Counted from the first letter of the stretch, positions 36,024 to 45,301 are shown. The stretch is DNA of 64,000 nucleotides from CAVSUZ01 sp963791885 (GCA_963791885.1 CAWBUL010000004.1:1550001-1614000), one strand, 5' to 3'. The notes: generated by a model not told the origin, from the letters alone. Program-made: numbers and translations.

Positions 36024-36863
36024 TCAAGGCAGATCGTTGCGCAAAACCACCGCACGGGGAGTTCCAGCGAGGTCTGCACGCACAGAAGTGGTGAACCCCC
36101 GAGCCTTTGCCAATGCCGCGACGGCCGAATCCTGTCCTGCACCCGCCTCCAAAACGGCAATGCCTCCAGGATCCATCTGTGCTTTCAGCGATGGAATAAT
36201 CCGCCTGTAGGCCGCCAGGCCGTCCGGGCCGCCATCCAACGCGGTCCGCGGCTCGTGGCGTGCCACCTCCGGCATCAGCCCCGCGATCGCCTCCGCCTCG
36301 ATATAGGGCGGATTGCTCAGCACCAGATCGAACCGGCCGTCCAGCGGGTCATCCCAGTCGCAGCAGACGAACGCTGCTCGCTCGTCCAAACCCAGCCGTC
36401 TCGCGTTGGCCCGTGCCAGGTGTGCCGCCCTCTCGGCACGGTCCAAGCCGACGCCGAACGCCGAGGCAAACTCCGTCAGCGCCGCCAGCAGCAGACATCC
36501 GGTCCCGGTCCCGAGGTCCAGGATCCGCCGTACCCGCGCGCGGTCTGGCAACGCCACGACGGCGGCCTCGATCAGGGTCTCCGACTCCGGCCGCGGTATG
36601 AGCGTCGCCGGCGAGACCGCAAAGCGCAGGCTCCAGAACTCCCGGTAGCCCAGAATATAGGCCAGAGGCTCGCCCGCCACGCGCCGCGCCACCAGGGCTT
36701 CGAATGGTGCCGCGTCCACCGCGCGCCCCGGATCACCGATGATCGCCTCCGGCGTGACCCCAAGCGCATGTGACAGCAGCAGCCGTGCCTCCAGCCGGGG
36801 CGATTCCACCCCAGCGCCGGCCAGGACCCGCGCGCCCTGGGTCAGCGCCTCTCCGGCCGTCAC
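36024..36863 (-). CDS. prmC: Release-factor glutamine N5-methyltransferase
   Basis: 279 residues, start GTG at 36863. N-terminal helical bundle (LEARLLLSHALGV), IPRPESETLIEAAV, SAM loop ILDLGTGTGCLLLA near residue 118 and catalytic LSNPPYIE near 185 (NPPY). Methylates the GGQ glutamine of RF1/RF2. Its GTGA start overlaps the end of tyrS, so it is coupled to tyrS rather than to prfA. Confidence 0.93.
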   Translation of the reverse strand: MTAGEALTQGARVLAGAGVESPRLEARLLLSHALGVTPEAIIGDPGRAVDAAPFEALVARRVAGEPLAYILGYREFWSLRFAVSPATLIPRPESETLIEAAVVALPDRARVRRILDLGTGTGCLLLAALTEFASAFGVGLDRAERAAHLARANARRLGLDERAAFVCCDWDDPLDGRFDLVLSNPPYIEAEAIAGLMPEVARHEPRTALDGGPDGLAAYRRIIPSLKAQMDPGGIAVLEAGAGQDSAVAALAKARGFTTSVRADLAGTPRAVVLRNDLP

Positions 36864-38112
36864 CCTGCCAGGCGTACCAGCCGGTGCTGCTTGCGCCCCG
36901 CCGACAGCTTGATCGCTCCCTCGCGCACATCCGCCGCGGTAATCACGTGAGTCTCCTCAGTGATCGGTGCATCATTCACCCGCGCACCGCCGCCGCGGAT
37001 CAGCCGCCGCGCCTCGCCGTTGCTCGCCGCCAGTCCGGCCGTGACGAACAGCCGGAAGGCCGGAATGCCCGCATCGATCTCCGTCGCCGGCACATCCACA
37101 CCGGGCAAGGTATCAGTGGTCTCACCTTCCTCAAAGGCCAGCCGTGCCGTCTCGGCTGCCTCCCGCGCCGCCGCCTCGCCATGCGCGAGCCGCGTCGCCT
37201 CATTCGCCAGCACCTTCTTCGCCTCGTTGATCTCCGCTCCACCCAGCGCCTCGAGCCGCGCGATCTCGCCCACCGGCAAATCGGTGAACAGGCGCAGGAA
37301 CCGGCCCACATCCCCGTCCTCCGTGTTGCGCCAGAACTGCCAGGTACCTGGTACGCGGAAAGCCGATCGGCGCGCAGCCAGACCGCCCCCTTCACGCTCT
37401 TGCCCATCTTCGCACCGGACGAGGTCGTGATCAGCGGCGTGGTCAGCCCGAACAACTGCTTCCCGTCTGTGCGCCGCGTGAGCTCCATCCCGGCGACGAT
37501 GTTGCCCCACTGGTCCGATCCGCCCATCTGCATCTCGACCCCGAAGCGCCGCGACAGCTCCCGGAAGTCGTAGCTCTGCAGAATCATGTAATTGAATTCC
37601 AGGAAGGTCAGCGGGTGCTCGCGTTCCAGCCGCAGCCGCACGGAATCGAAGGTCAGCATGCGATTGATGGTGAAATGCGTCCCGACGTCGCGCAGCAGCG
37701 GGATGTAGCCCAGAGCGTTCAGCCAATCGCCGTTGTTCGCCATCATTGCATCGGAGGGACCGTCACCGAAGCGCAGGAACGGATCGAAGCACTTGCGGAT
37801 CCCGGCCATGTTCGCCGCGATCTGCTCGTCCGTCAGCAACTGCCGGGTCTCATCCTTGCCGGACGGATCGCCGATCCGCGTCGTTCCGCCGCCCACCAGC
37901 ACCACCGGCTTATGTCCGTGCTTCTGGAGCAGGCGCAGGCTCATGATGCCGACGAGGTTGCCGACATGCAGGCTGTCGGCTGTGCAGTCGAAGCCGATAT
38001 ATGTCGCCACCGGCCCGGCCAGCATGCGCTGATCCAGCGCCTCCAGATCGGTGCATTGGAAAATGAACCCGCGCTCCGTCGCTTCGCGCAGGAACTCGCT
38101 TTTCGGCATCAC
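36860..38112 (-). CDS. tyrS: Tyrosyl-tRNA synthetase, frameshifted near residue 255
   Basis: The N-terminal frame (start 38112 or 38109) reads the class I catalytic domain: IGFDCTADSLHVGNLVG (HIGH-equivalent), SDQWGNI and KMGKSV (KMSKS). At 37343-37348 the sequence GGTACC replaces an expected GTAC (coding YQYWQFW), adding two bases. The rest (WQFWRNTEDGDVGRFLRLF to the S4-type C-terminal domain EARRLIRGGGARVND) continues in a second frame to 36860. The protein would be ~416 residues. TyrRS is essential, so either a second copy exists or these two bases are a sequence error. Confidence 0.85.
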
Positions 38113-38135
38113 TCGGCTTACCCCTTTCGATTCAC

Positions 38136-39302
38136 ATGGATAGAGATTCGCCGCACCCGGGAAAAGAGACAGAGCGAGATCGCGCGAGGCCGAAGGTCAG
38201 AGCGCGTGAATTTCACTCTCCAAAGAGGCCCTTTCGCACAGTCGGCCTCATGAGCGGCACCTCCCTCGATGGTGTGGACGCCGCCTGGATCGAAACCGAT
38301 GGCGAGCGTATCGCCGCCTTCGGTCCCACCCTGACCATCCCGTATCCGGAGACGCTGCGCGCCACCCTGCGGCGGCTGCTCGATCGCGCTCCAACGCTCG
38401 ACCCTAACGACCCCGAACTCGCCGAGGCCGAACAGGCCCTGACCCGCATCCACGCTGAGGCCGTGCGCCAACTCGGCGGCACGCCCGATCTGATCGGCTT
38501 CCACGGCCAGACCATTCTGCACGACCCCGCCAACCGCCGGACCTGGCAGATCGGCGATGCACCGCTACTCGCTCGCCTGACCGGGATCGCCGTGGTGCAC
38601 GACTTCCGCAGCGCCGACGTCGCTGCCGGGGGCCAGGGAGCGCCGCTCGCTCCCGTCTATCACGCCGCACTTGCCGCGGACCTGCCGATGCCCCTGGCTG
38701 TGCTGAACATCGGCGGCGTCGCCAACGTTACGTTCATCGGCGACGACGGCGTGCTACTCGCTTGCGACACCGGCCCAGGCAACGGTCCGCTGGACGACTG
38801 GATCGCGCGCCATACCGGTGGTCGGTTCGACCAGGACGGCGCGCTTGCCTCGTCCGGCACCCCCGACACCCACGTGCTTGCCCGCCTGCTCTCCCACGCC
38901 TACTTCGCTCGCCCAGCACCCAAGTCGCTGGACCGGCTCGACTTCTCGTGCGCGCTGGAAGAGAGCGGTCTATACGCACTCTCGCCGGCGGATGGGGCCG
39001 CCACGCTGGTCGCCTTCACCGCTGCAGCGGTTGCCGCCGCGCAGCTTCCAGCCGCGCCGCGCCGCTGGCTGGTCACCGGCGGCGGCCGGCATAATCCGGC
39101 TATCATGCGCGCCCTGCGCGAGCGTCTCGCCTCCCCGGTCGATGCCGTCGAAACGATCGGCTGGGACGGCGATGCGCTGGAGGCGCAGTGTTTCGGCTTT
39201 CTTGCCGCGCGAGTCGCAATCGGCCTGCCGCTCAGTTTCCCCGGAACGACCGGGGTGCCTCGCGCGCTCAGTGGTGGTCGGATCGCCAGGGGAGGTGCTT
39301 AG
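38136..39302 (+). CDS. anmK: Anhydro-N-acetylmuramic acid kinase
   Basis: 388 residues from the first in-frame ATG. Core begins at RTVGLMSGTSLDGVDAAW (phosphate loop), then IGFHGQTILHDP, VVHDFRSADVAAGGQGAPL, LNIGGVANVTFI and CDTGPGNGPLDDW; near family length. Phosphorylates and opens 1,6-anhydro-MurNAc in cell-wall recycling. The first ~30 codons are derived from a dispersed hairpin repeat (38172-38218) and no good ribosome site precedes 38136; the only other ATG (38250) would remove the first core strand. The true start is uncertain. Confidence 0.9.
   Translation: MDRDSPHPGKETERDRARPKVRAREFHSPKRPFRTVGLMSGTSLDGVDAAWIETDGERIAAFGPTLTIPYPETLRATLRRLLDRAPTLDPNDPELAEAEQALTRIHAEAVRQLGGTPDLIGFHGQTILHDPANRRTWQIGDAPLLARLTGIAVVHDFRSADVAAGGQGAPLAPVYHAALAADLPMPLAVLNIGGVANVTFIGDDGVLLACDTGPGNGPLDDWIARHTGGRFDQDGALASSGTPDTHVLARLLSHAYFARPAPKSLDRLDFSCALEESGLYALSPADGAATLVAFTAAAVAAAQLPAAPRRWLVTGGGRHNPAIMRALRERLASPVDAVETIGWDGDALEAQCFGFLAARVAIGLPLSFPGTTGVPRALSGGRIARGGA
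38172..38218. repeat. Fourth copy of the dispersed hairpin repeat
   Basis: Core CGCGCGAGGCCGAAGGTCAG and GCGCGTGAA match the triple repeat at 7536-7693. The outer arms have changed to GAGCGAGAT/ATTTCACTC, where positions 5 and 6 of the stem changed in both arms so that pairing is kept. Lies between tyrS and anmK and within the annotated anmK 5' coding region. Confidence 0.8.
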
Positions 39303-39354
39303 TGGGCCAGTTGCGCGTGCTATACACGGCATCGAGGGGACGGATTAGAAAATC

Positions 39355-39573
39355 ATGCGACGCGCTCTGACCATCCTGGCCTCCGGTGCGATCGGTGTGA
39401 TCATCGCGCCGATCATTGCGCCGGCCTTGGGGCGCGCGTTGGCCCCCGCTGCGCGCACGTCTGTCAAAGCTGGCATCCGCGCCTGGCAGCGCGGACGCGG
39501 GCACGCCATGACCCTGGCCGAGACGTTTGAGGATCTTCAGGCCGAGGTCATGCACGAATCCGAAAGTGAATAG
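39355..39573 (+). CDS. Small membrane protein paired with HMA-domain protein
   Basis: 72 residues: one N-terminal hydrophobic hairpin-like segment (LTILASGAIGVIIAPIIAPALGRALAPAAR), a basic middle and an acidic tail (ETFEDLQAEVMHESESE). Resembles the short DUF5132-type proteins encoded beside HMA-domain and P-type ATPase genes. The family call is tentative; context supports a role in metal handling. Confidence 0.6.
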   Translation: MRRALTILASGAIGVIIAPIIAPALGRALAPAARTSVKAGIRAWQRGRGHAMTLAETFEDLQAEVMHESESE

Positions 39574-39745
39574 CTTCACCTAACTGCAACGAAATCATCG
39601 CGCGAACGACCTCGAAAACGTTTAGCGACCCGGGCCCCATCGGAGTGGGACCATGGAGTCGGTCGTTCCGGTTATTCGCTTCATGTGGGGCGAGGTGTTG
39701 GAGTCTGCCCTGTCTTCCTTCATACGAGGAGGGCTGGAGACGCCA

Positions 39746-40255
39746 ATGACCACCAAAGCACATGTCGTGCACCACATCCCTGGCCGGGTCCGGCTGCGCG
39801 TGCCATCCCGCCGGCGCCGGCCAGCCTTTTTCCACGATGTGAAAAAGCGGCTGGAGGGGTTGGATTCAGTCTCCTCGGTGTCGGTCAATCCCACATCGGG
39901 CAGCGTGCTGATCCGTTATCAAGGGCAGATCGAGCAGGTTCTGGCCCAGGCGGCGACGATCGGGCTGGTGGAATTGCTGGAGGTCACGACCGATCTGCCC
40001 TTCCTGGAGCCGATCGCGGAACAGTTGATCAGTCGCCTGGGGGATATCGACCAGACCATCAGCAAGCGCACGCAGGGCGCCTTGGATGGGCGCTCGGCGC
40101 TGCTGGCCGGCTTTCTGGTCGCAGCCATTGTGCAGGCATTCCGCGGCAGTTTGCTGGGCCCGGCGATACCGCTGTTGTGGTACGCGACGCAGGCGATGGG
40201 TAGCGGCTTGCCGGCGCGCCAATCGCAACCGCCGGCGCTGGAGAATCCGGGATAG
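39746..40255 (+). CDS. HMA2-type heavy-metal-associated domain membrane protein
   Basis: 169 residues from MTTKAHVVHHIPGRVRLRVP with GGAG upstream. The HHIPGRVRLRVPSRRRRPAFFHDVKKRLEGLDSVSSVSVNPTSGSVLIRY segment is a ferredoxin-like HMA2 module lacking the CXXC metal motif. The C-terminal half has a hydrophobic part (SALLAGFLVAAIVQAFRG). In related loci a P-type metal ATPase follows; here it does not, so the pair appears orphaned. Confidence 0.75.
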   Translation: MTTKAHVVHHIPGRVRLRVPSRRRRPAFFHDVKKRLEGLDSVSSVSVNPTSGSVLIRYQGQIEQVLAQAATIGLVELLEVTTDLPFLEPIAEQLISRLGDIDQTISKRTQGALDGRSALLAGFLVAAIVQAFRGSLLGPAIPLLWYATQAMGSGLPARQSQPPALENPG

Positions 40256-40351
40256 AACCGCGCGCGCGGGGTCCGTTGCAGCGGCGCTGATCATTCTGCA
40301 TGCTCCGGTAGCAAGATCAAACCGGAGGAAAAACGTGCAGGACACGCGCCG

Positions 40352-41653
40352 ATGAGCCAGCCGAACGTCATGCTGATCACGGCCGATCAATGGCCCGGTT
40401 CACTGTTGGGCGCAGCGGGCCATCCGGTCATTCAAACGCCGACGCTGGATCAATTGGCGCGTAACGGCGTTCGTTACGATCGGGCCTATTCGGAATGCCC
40501 GATCTGCATTCCGGCGCGGCGCACGCTGATGACCGGAACCTCGACGCAAAAACACGGCGACCGGGTGTTCGGCACGACGACCGAGATGCCCGACCTGCCG
40601 ACCATGGCCGGCGGCATGAACAACAACAATTACATGCACCGGCCCTGGCATTTGTCGGAAGAATGCCACTCCACGAATTGGCTGACGCAGACGATGTGCC
40701 GGGTGATCAAGCGGCGCGATCCGAAGCGGCCCAATTTTTGGTATCTGTCCTATACGGTGCCGCATCCGCCCCTGACGCCCTTGGGCATCTACATGGATTA
40801 CTACCGGCAGTTCGAGATGCCGCCGGCGCTGTGGGGCGATTGGTGCGACGATCCTGACGCTCTGCCTTTCACGCTGAAGATGGGCCGTAATTACTGGCGG
40901 ATGCTCGGCCCGGACGCGTTGCGGGAGGCGCGGCGCGCCTTTTACGCGCTGTGCACGCATATCGACCATCAGTTGCGCGTGGTGCTCGGCACGCTGCGGG
41001 AGGAAGGTGTGCTGGATGACACCATCATCCTGTTCAGCGCCGACCACGGCGACATGCTGGGCGATTACGGCTTCTACGCGAAGCGGCTGTTCTACGAAGG
41101 CTCCGCCAACCTCCCGATGATCCTTATGGGTGTGGCCGGCGACAAGCGCGTGAAACCGGGTATCACGGATCATCGCCTGGTCGGCTTGGCGGATGTTATG
41201 CCCACGCTGCTCTCGCTTGCCGGTATCGACGTGCCGGAAACGGTGGAGGGTACGCCGATGGTCGGCGCGTCACCCCGGACGTCGCTCTATGGCGATTGCC
41301 TGGAAAACAATGGCGCCACCCGCATGATCCACGACGGGCGTTACAAGATGATCTGGTATCCCGCGGGGAATCGGGTTCACTTGTTCGACCTGGAAACCGA
41401 TCCAAAAGAGCAAAAAGACCTCGGCAGCGATCCGGCATACGCAGAAACGCGAGCCCGTCTGACCGAGGAGATGGACAAGCATCTCTGGGGCGCCGACCTC
41501 GAGCGCGGCTGGGTGAAGGATGGCAAGCTCGTCGGCTACGATCCGGGGCCATACGTGCCGGTGCCCGATCGCGGCTGGTCGGGACAGCGCGGCGTGCACT
41601 TCCCGCAGCCGCCGTCTCTGGCGCCGGACCAGATGGTGGGCTTCCCGCAATAG
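40352..41653 (+). CDS. Sulfatase-like hydrolase, internally shortened
   Basis: 433 residues. Starts with NVMLITADQWPGSLLGAAG (metal Asp), formylglycine signature CIPAR within ECPICIPARRTLMTG, and SADHGDMLGDYGFY near 230. After DRVFGTTTEMPDLPTMAG the sequence jumps directly to GMNNNNYMHRPWHL. In family relatives about 70-80 residues, including the AVGKxH active-site segment, lie between. The join is in frame. Activity is therefore doubtful. First gene of a sulfatase, enolase-superfamily and MFS cassette. Confidence 0.85.
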   Translation: MSQPNVMLITADQWPGSLLGAAGHPVIQTPTLDQLARNGVRYDRAYSECPICIPARRTLMTGTSTQKHGDRVFGTTTEMPDLPTMAGGMNNNNYMHRPWHLSEECHSTNWLTQTMCRVIKRRDPKRPNFWYLSYTVPHPPLTPLGIYMDYYRQFEMPPALWGDWCDDPDALPFTLKMGRNYWRMLGPDALREARRAFYALCTHIDHQLRVVLGTLREEGVLDDTIILFSADHGDMLGDYGFYAKRLFYEGSANLPMILMGVAGDKRVKPGITDHRLVGLADVMPTLLSLAGIDVPETVEGTPMVGASPRTSLYGDCLENNGATRMIHDGRYKMIWYPAGNRVHLFDLETDPKEQKDLGSDPAYAETRARLTEEMDKHLWGADLERGWVKDGKLVGYDPGPYVPVPDRGWSGQRGVHFPQPPSLAPDQMVGFPQ

Positions 41654-41662
41654 GAGCGCACC

Positions 41663-42796
41663 ATGGACGCCGATCTGCGCGTTATGCCTCGGCGCATCGA
41701 GGCATTCCCACTGCGCTTCCGCCGCCCGACACCGCGCGAGACTCCATTCGGCTACCAATACGGACCGCAGACCGTGCTGGTGCGGATCACGGACGACAAT
41801 GGCGCGGTCGGTTGGGGCGAGGCTTGGGGGACCTTCCCCTCGGGCGTCGGCGTGGAGCATCGCGCCGCGCTGATCACCACCGTGTTGGCCCCGCTGTTTG
41901 TAAACAGCGCGTACGAGAGTCCGCGTGCGGCGTTCGAAAGTCTGACCGCGGCGACGCGTCTGCTGGTGAACCATAGCGGCGAGCCCGGACCGATCGGGCA
42001 GGCGACCGCCGGGCTGGACATCGCGCTCTGGGATCTCGTCGCGCGGCGCGCCGGCCTGCCGCTCTGGCGCTTGCTCGGCGGCGCGCGCGGCCGTGTGCCC
42101 GCTTATGCCAGCGGTCTGGATCCGGACCAGGTCGAAGCCGCGCTGCCGGCGATCCGTTCGGCGGGCTATCGTGCGTTCAAGGTGCGGCTGTGGGGCGGCG
42201 ATGCGCCGCATGCCGAGACGCTGCGGCGGATCGAAGCCCAGGCAACGGGGCTCCGCATGTTTGCCGATGCCAATCAGAGCTGGAGCCCGGAGCAGGCGGT
42301 TCGGCAGGTGAAGTCCTTCGCGGGTATCGGATTGGAGTGGCTGGAGGAAGCGATCACCGCCGATGCAACTGAGGACGAATGGCGTGCCGTCGCAGCCGCA
42401 TCACCGGTTCCGTTGGCGGGCGGGGAGAATATCCGTGGTTCGGCCGGGGCGTTCGTGCGCGCCATGACACGGGGCGGCCTGACCGTGATCCAGCCGGACA
42501 TGTGCAAATGGGGCGGTTTCTCCGGCTGCCTGCCGCTTGCCAAAGACATCATCGCCGCCGGCAAACGCTACTTCCCACATTACCTGGGCGGTGCGGTCGG
42601 GTTCCTCGCGTCGGCCCATCTTCTTGCCGCGGCCGGCGGTGACGGTCTGCTGGAGCGCGACTTCCACCCCAATCCGCTGCGTGACCATCTGGTGCAGGCG
42701 CCGCCCGTGGTGGCGGGCATGATCGATCTACCCGACACGCCAGGCTGGGGCGCCGAACCGAGCGCCGCGGCCTTGCAGGAATACCGGGCGGCATAG
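41663..42796 (+). CDS. Mandelate racemase/muconate lactonizing family enzyme (enolase superfamily)
   Basis: 377 residues. GWGEAWGTFPSGVGVEHRA at the capping domain, AFKVRLW (Lys at end of strand 2), FADANQSW (metal Asp), EEAI and GGENIRG (metal Glu and Asn). C-terminal FPHYLGGAVGFLAS supplies a His. Likely an acid-sugar dehydratase or racemase; the substrate is unknown. Ten bp after the sulfatase and 20 bp before the MFS gene, indicating one catabolic operon. Confidence 0.88.
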   Translation: MDADLRVMPRRIEAFPLRFRRPTPRETPFGYQYGPQTVLVRITDDNGAVGWGEAWGTFPSGVGVEHRAALITTVLAPLFVNSAYESPRAAFESLTAATRLLVNHSGEPGPIGQATAGLDIALWDLVARRAGLPLWRLLGGARGRVPAYASGLDPDQVEAALPAIRSAGYRAFKVRLWGGDAPHAETLRRIEAQATGLRMFADANQSWSPEQAVRQVKSFAGIGLEWLEEAITADATEDEWRAVAAASPVPLAGGENIRGSAGAFVRAMTRGGLTVIQPDMCKWGGFSGCLPLAKDIIAAGKRYFPHYLGGAVGFLASAHLLAAAGGDGLLERDFHPNPLRDHLVQAPPVVAGMIDLPDTPGWGAEPSAAALQEYRAA

Positions 42797-42816
42797 GTTT
42801 CGGGAGAAACGTTTCA

Positions 42817-43968
42817 ATGGCGCGTGGGCAAACCTGGCTGAGCAACCGATGGGTCCGCATCCTCGGCGTCGCCTTCGTGATGCACATCATCTCCTTCATC
42901 GATCGCACCAATATCGCCATGGCGATTCCCGCGATGCGGGCCGAGCTGAAACTGTCGGCCTCGACGGTCGGCTTCGCCACCGGCTCGCTGTTTTTCGCCT
43001 ACATGGTCCTTCAAATTCCCGCCGCACGGCTGGCGACCACATGGAGCGTGCGCAAGCTGATTTTCTTCATGGCCATCGCCTGGGGGATCGCGTCTCTCTC
43101 CGCTGCCTTTGTGCACGGAGCTGTGGGACTGACGCTGAACCGGCTTGCCGTCGGGCTGTGCGAAGGCGGCGAGATGACGGCCGTGATCATCCTGATCCGC
43201 CATTGGTTCACCCGCGGGGAGCGCGCGAAGGCGAACACGCTGTTCATGATGAGCGTGCCGCTGTCATCGGTCATCGCGAGTCCGATCTCGGGCTTGCTGC
43301 TGCAGCATTTCGGCTGGCGGCAGATGTTCGTGATCGAGGCACTGCCGGCGTTCATCTGGGCCTTCGTATGGCTGGCGCTGATCACCGATCGCCCGGCCCA
43401 GGCTGCGTGGCTGCCGCAGGATGAACGCCAGCGTTTGGAGACAGAGCTCGCTGCTGAGGAACGCGCGATGCCCAAGCTGGAAGGCCACTGGCGCCAGGTC
43501 CTTGTGCATCCCGCCGTGATCCTGCTGACGATCTATAATCTGCTCACGCTGATGGCGAGCTGGGGCATCAACATCTGGCTTCCGACGCTGCTGAAAGAAG
43601 GCGGCATCTCCATCGCCACGGTCGGATTCCTCGCAGCGCTGCCTTACGCCGCGGGCGCGGTGATGATGTATGTGGTCTCCATCAGCTCCGACCGCACGCT
43701 GGAGCGGAAGTGGCACATGATTGTCCCAACAATGCTGGCCGGCGTGTTCATGCTGCTCGCCCCCGGTACCGGCGCGGGTCATCTGGCAGGCGTGGTGATC
43801 TGCTTCGTCTTGGTGAGCGGGTTCTTCTTTGGCCGGTTCGGGCCGTTCTGGGCACTGCCCTCGGAAATCTTCCCGGCCAGTGTCGTCGGGGTGGCAATCG
43901 CCTTGACCAACGGCGTCGGGGTCGCATCAGGAGGCGCGGGCGCAAGCGCTGGCCTGATCTCTGCGTAG
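42817..43968 (+). CDS. MFS transporter (anion:cation symporter type), C-terminally truncated
   Basis: 383 residues versus ~430 for the family. Helix 1 loop HIISFIDRTNIAMAIPAM and GLCEGGEMTAVIILIRHWF are characteristic of ACS-family glucarate/galactonate-like carriers. Eleven helices are present. After ALTNGVGV the normal NLGGFxGPY helix is replaced by a short GGAGASAGLISA tail, and the gene overlaps the convergent MFS gene by 42 bp. Looks like a deletion joining two gene ends. Confidence 0.82.
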   Translation: MARGQTWLSNRWVRILGVAFVMHIISFIDRTNIAMAIPAMRAELKLSASTVGFATGSLFFAYMVLQIPAARLATTWSVRKLIFFMAIAWGIASLSAAFVHGAVGLTLNRLAVGLCEGGEMTAVIILIRHWFTRGERAKANTLFMMSVPLSSVIASPISGLLLQHFGWRQMFVIEALPAFIWAFVWLALITDRPAQAAWLPQDERQRLETELAAEERAMPKLEGHWRQVLVHPAVILLTIYNLLTLMASWGINIWLPTLLKEGGISIATVGFLAALPYAAGAVMMYVVSISSDRTLERKWHMIVPTMLAGVFMLLAPGTGAGHLAGVVICFVLVSGFFFGRFGPFWALPSEIFPASVVGVAIALTNGVGVASGGAGASAGLISA

Positions 43969-45276
43969 CGCCGCCATGGCGGTGGCGGCCGTCAGCAACA
44001 GAAGGCAGCACGCCACGATAAACGCCAGATGCATGCCGTTTCCGCTGCCCGCACCGAACAGCGTGCTGAACAGCGCCACGCCGATTGCGCCGCCAGCCTG
44101 CCGAACCGTGTTCAATACGCCTGAAGCCAATCCGGCTTCCCCCTGACGCACCGCGCCCAGCAGCGCCGTCGTCATCGCCGGTACTGCCACACCGATGCCG
44201 GCGGGGATCAGGATCAGGGCGGGGAGCATCGCGATCCACGAGGTTTCGCCGGAGACACGTGCGAACAGCACGAATCCGGCCGCGCCAATCGTCAGCCCGT
44301 ACGCGATGGGAAGGCGCGGTCCGATCCGGGCGACCACGGGTCCGGCAATCAGGTTGGCTGCCAGCAACGCAATCGGGAACGGAAGGAACGCCAGCCCGGC
44401 TTCGACCGGTGTGTATCCGGCACGCTGCTGGAAGAACAAGTTGATGATGAAAATGGTCCCGTACAGGCTGAAGTTCGCGACGAAGCCAACCAGCAGCGTG
44501 GGGGAAACCCCATGCGTGCGAAAGAACGCCGGCGGCAGCATCGGCTGCGCGCGACGTGACTCGGTGATCAGAAAGGCGATCGCGCCGGCCGCCGCCACCG
44601 GCCACAGCACCAGCCCCGCGTTACTTTCGATAATTGCGGCGGTCACCGTCGACAGCGTCACGATACCGAGCGCCTGGCCCGGGAGATCGAACGCGCGTTC
44701 GTGGGTTTTGGCCTCGCCGATCGTCCGTCGCGCGGCGAACAGGCCCGCAAGACCCACAGGCACATTCAGCAGGAAGATCGCTCGCCAGCCGAACCAGTGA
44801 ATAATCAGGCCGCCGAGGATCGGCCCCGCCGCCAGCGCCACGCTGCCGGCCGCGGTCCACAGCCCAACCGCGCGTGCGCGCAGCTCAGGATTGTCGCGGC
44901 ACAGGTGATTGAGCAGCGCAAGGGAGGACGGAACCAGTGCAGCCGCCCCGACGCCCTGCAGCGCGCGAGCGCCGATCAGCGCGGCGCGGCCGGGCGCCAG
45001 TCCGCAGATCAGGGACGCCGCAACGAACACCGCGAAGCCGCCCAGGAACACACGCCGCGGACCCGCCCGATCGGCCAGCGCTCCTGCCGACAGCATCAAG
45101 GATGCAAATGCAACGGTGTACGCGTCGACCACCCACGCCAGTTGCGCGATGCCGCCACCGAGATCGGCACCAATCCGCGCGAGTGCCACATTCACGATTG
45201 AGACATCGAGCTGAACCAACACGAATCCCAGGCTCGTGATGATGATGCCGCGCGTTTGCGTCGTTTCGATTGCCAT
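43927..45276 (-). CDS. MFS drug exporter, DHA2 (EmrB/QacA) type
   Basis: 449 residues from MAIETTQTRGIIITSLGF; longer in-frame upstream sequence is excluded as it crosses the divergent promoter. 14-helix architecture: VLVQLDVSIVNVALARIG (DHA2 helix 1), GALADRAGPRRVFLGG and QGVGAAALVPSSLALL. The C-terminus ends soon after the last helix (AAMAALRRDQASACARAS) and overlaps the convergent truncated MFS. Divergent from an ArsR-type regulator, the usual arrangement for a locally controlled efflux pump. Confidence 0.88.
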   Translation of the reverse strand: MAIETTQTRGIIITSLGFVLVQLDVSIVNVALARIGADLGGGIAQLAWVVDAYTVAFASLMLSAGALADRAGPRRVFLGGFAVFVAASLICGLAPGRAALIGARALQGVGAAALVPSSLALLNHLCRDNPELRARAVGLWTAAGSVALAAGPILGGLIIHWFGWRAIFLLNVPVGLAGLFAARRTIGEAKTHERAFDLPGQALGIVTLSTVTAAIIESNAGLVLWPVAAAGAIAFLITESRRAQPMLPPAFFRTHGVSPTLLVGFVANFSLYGTIFIINLFFQQRAGYTPVEAGLAFLPFPIALLAANLIAGPVVARIGPRLPIAYGLTIGAAGFVLFARVSGETSWIAMLPALILIPAGIGVAVPAMTTALLGAVRQGEAGLASGVLNTVRQAGGAIGVALFSTLFGAGSGNGMHLAFIVACCLLLLTAATAMAALRRDQASACARAS

Positions 45277-45286
45277 GAACAAAGTC

Positions 45287-45301
45287 CCATCGCTTTGATG
45301 G
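45287..45301. promoter_or_regulatory. Inverted repeat in MFS-ArsR divergent promoter
   Basis: CCATC-GCTTT-GATGG lies 11 bp upstream of the exporter ATG in the 117 bp divergent region. It is a candidate operator for the adjacent winged-helix regulator; short, so could be chance. Confidence 0.35.
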
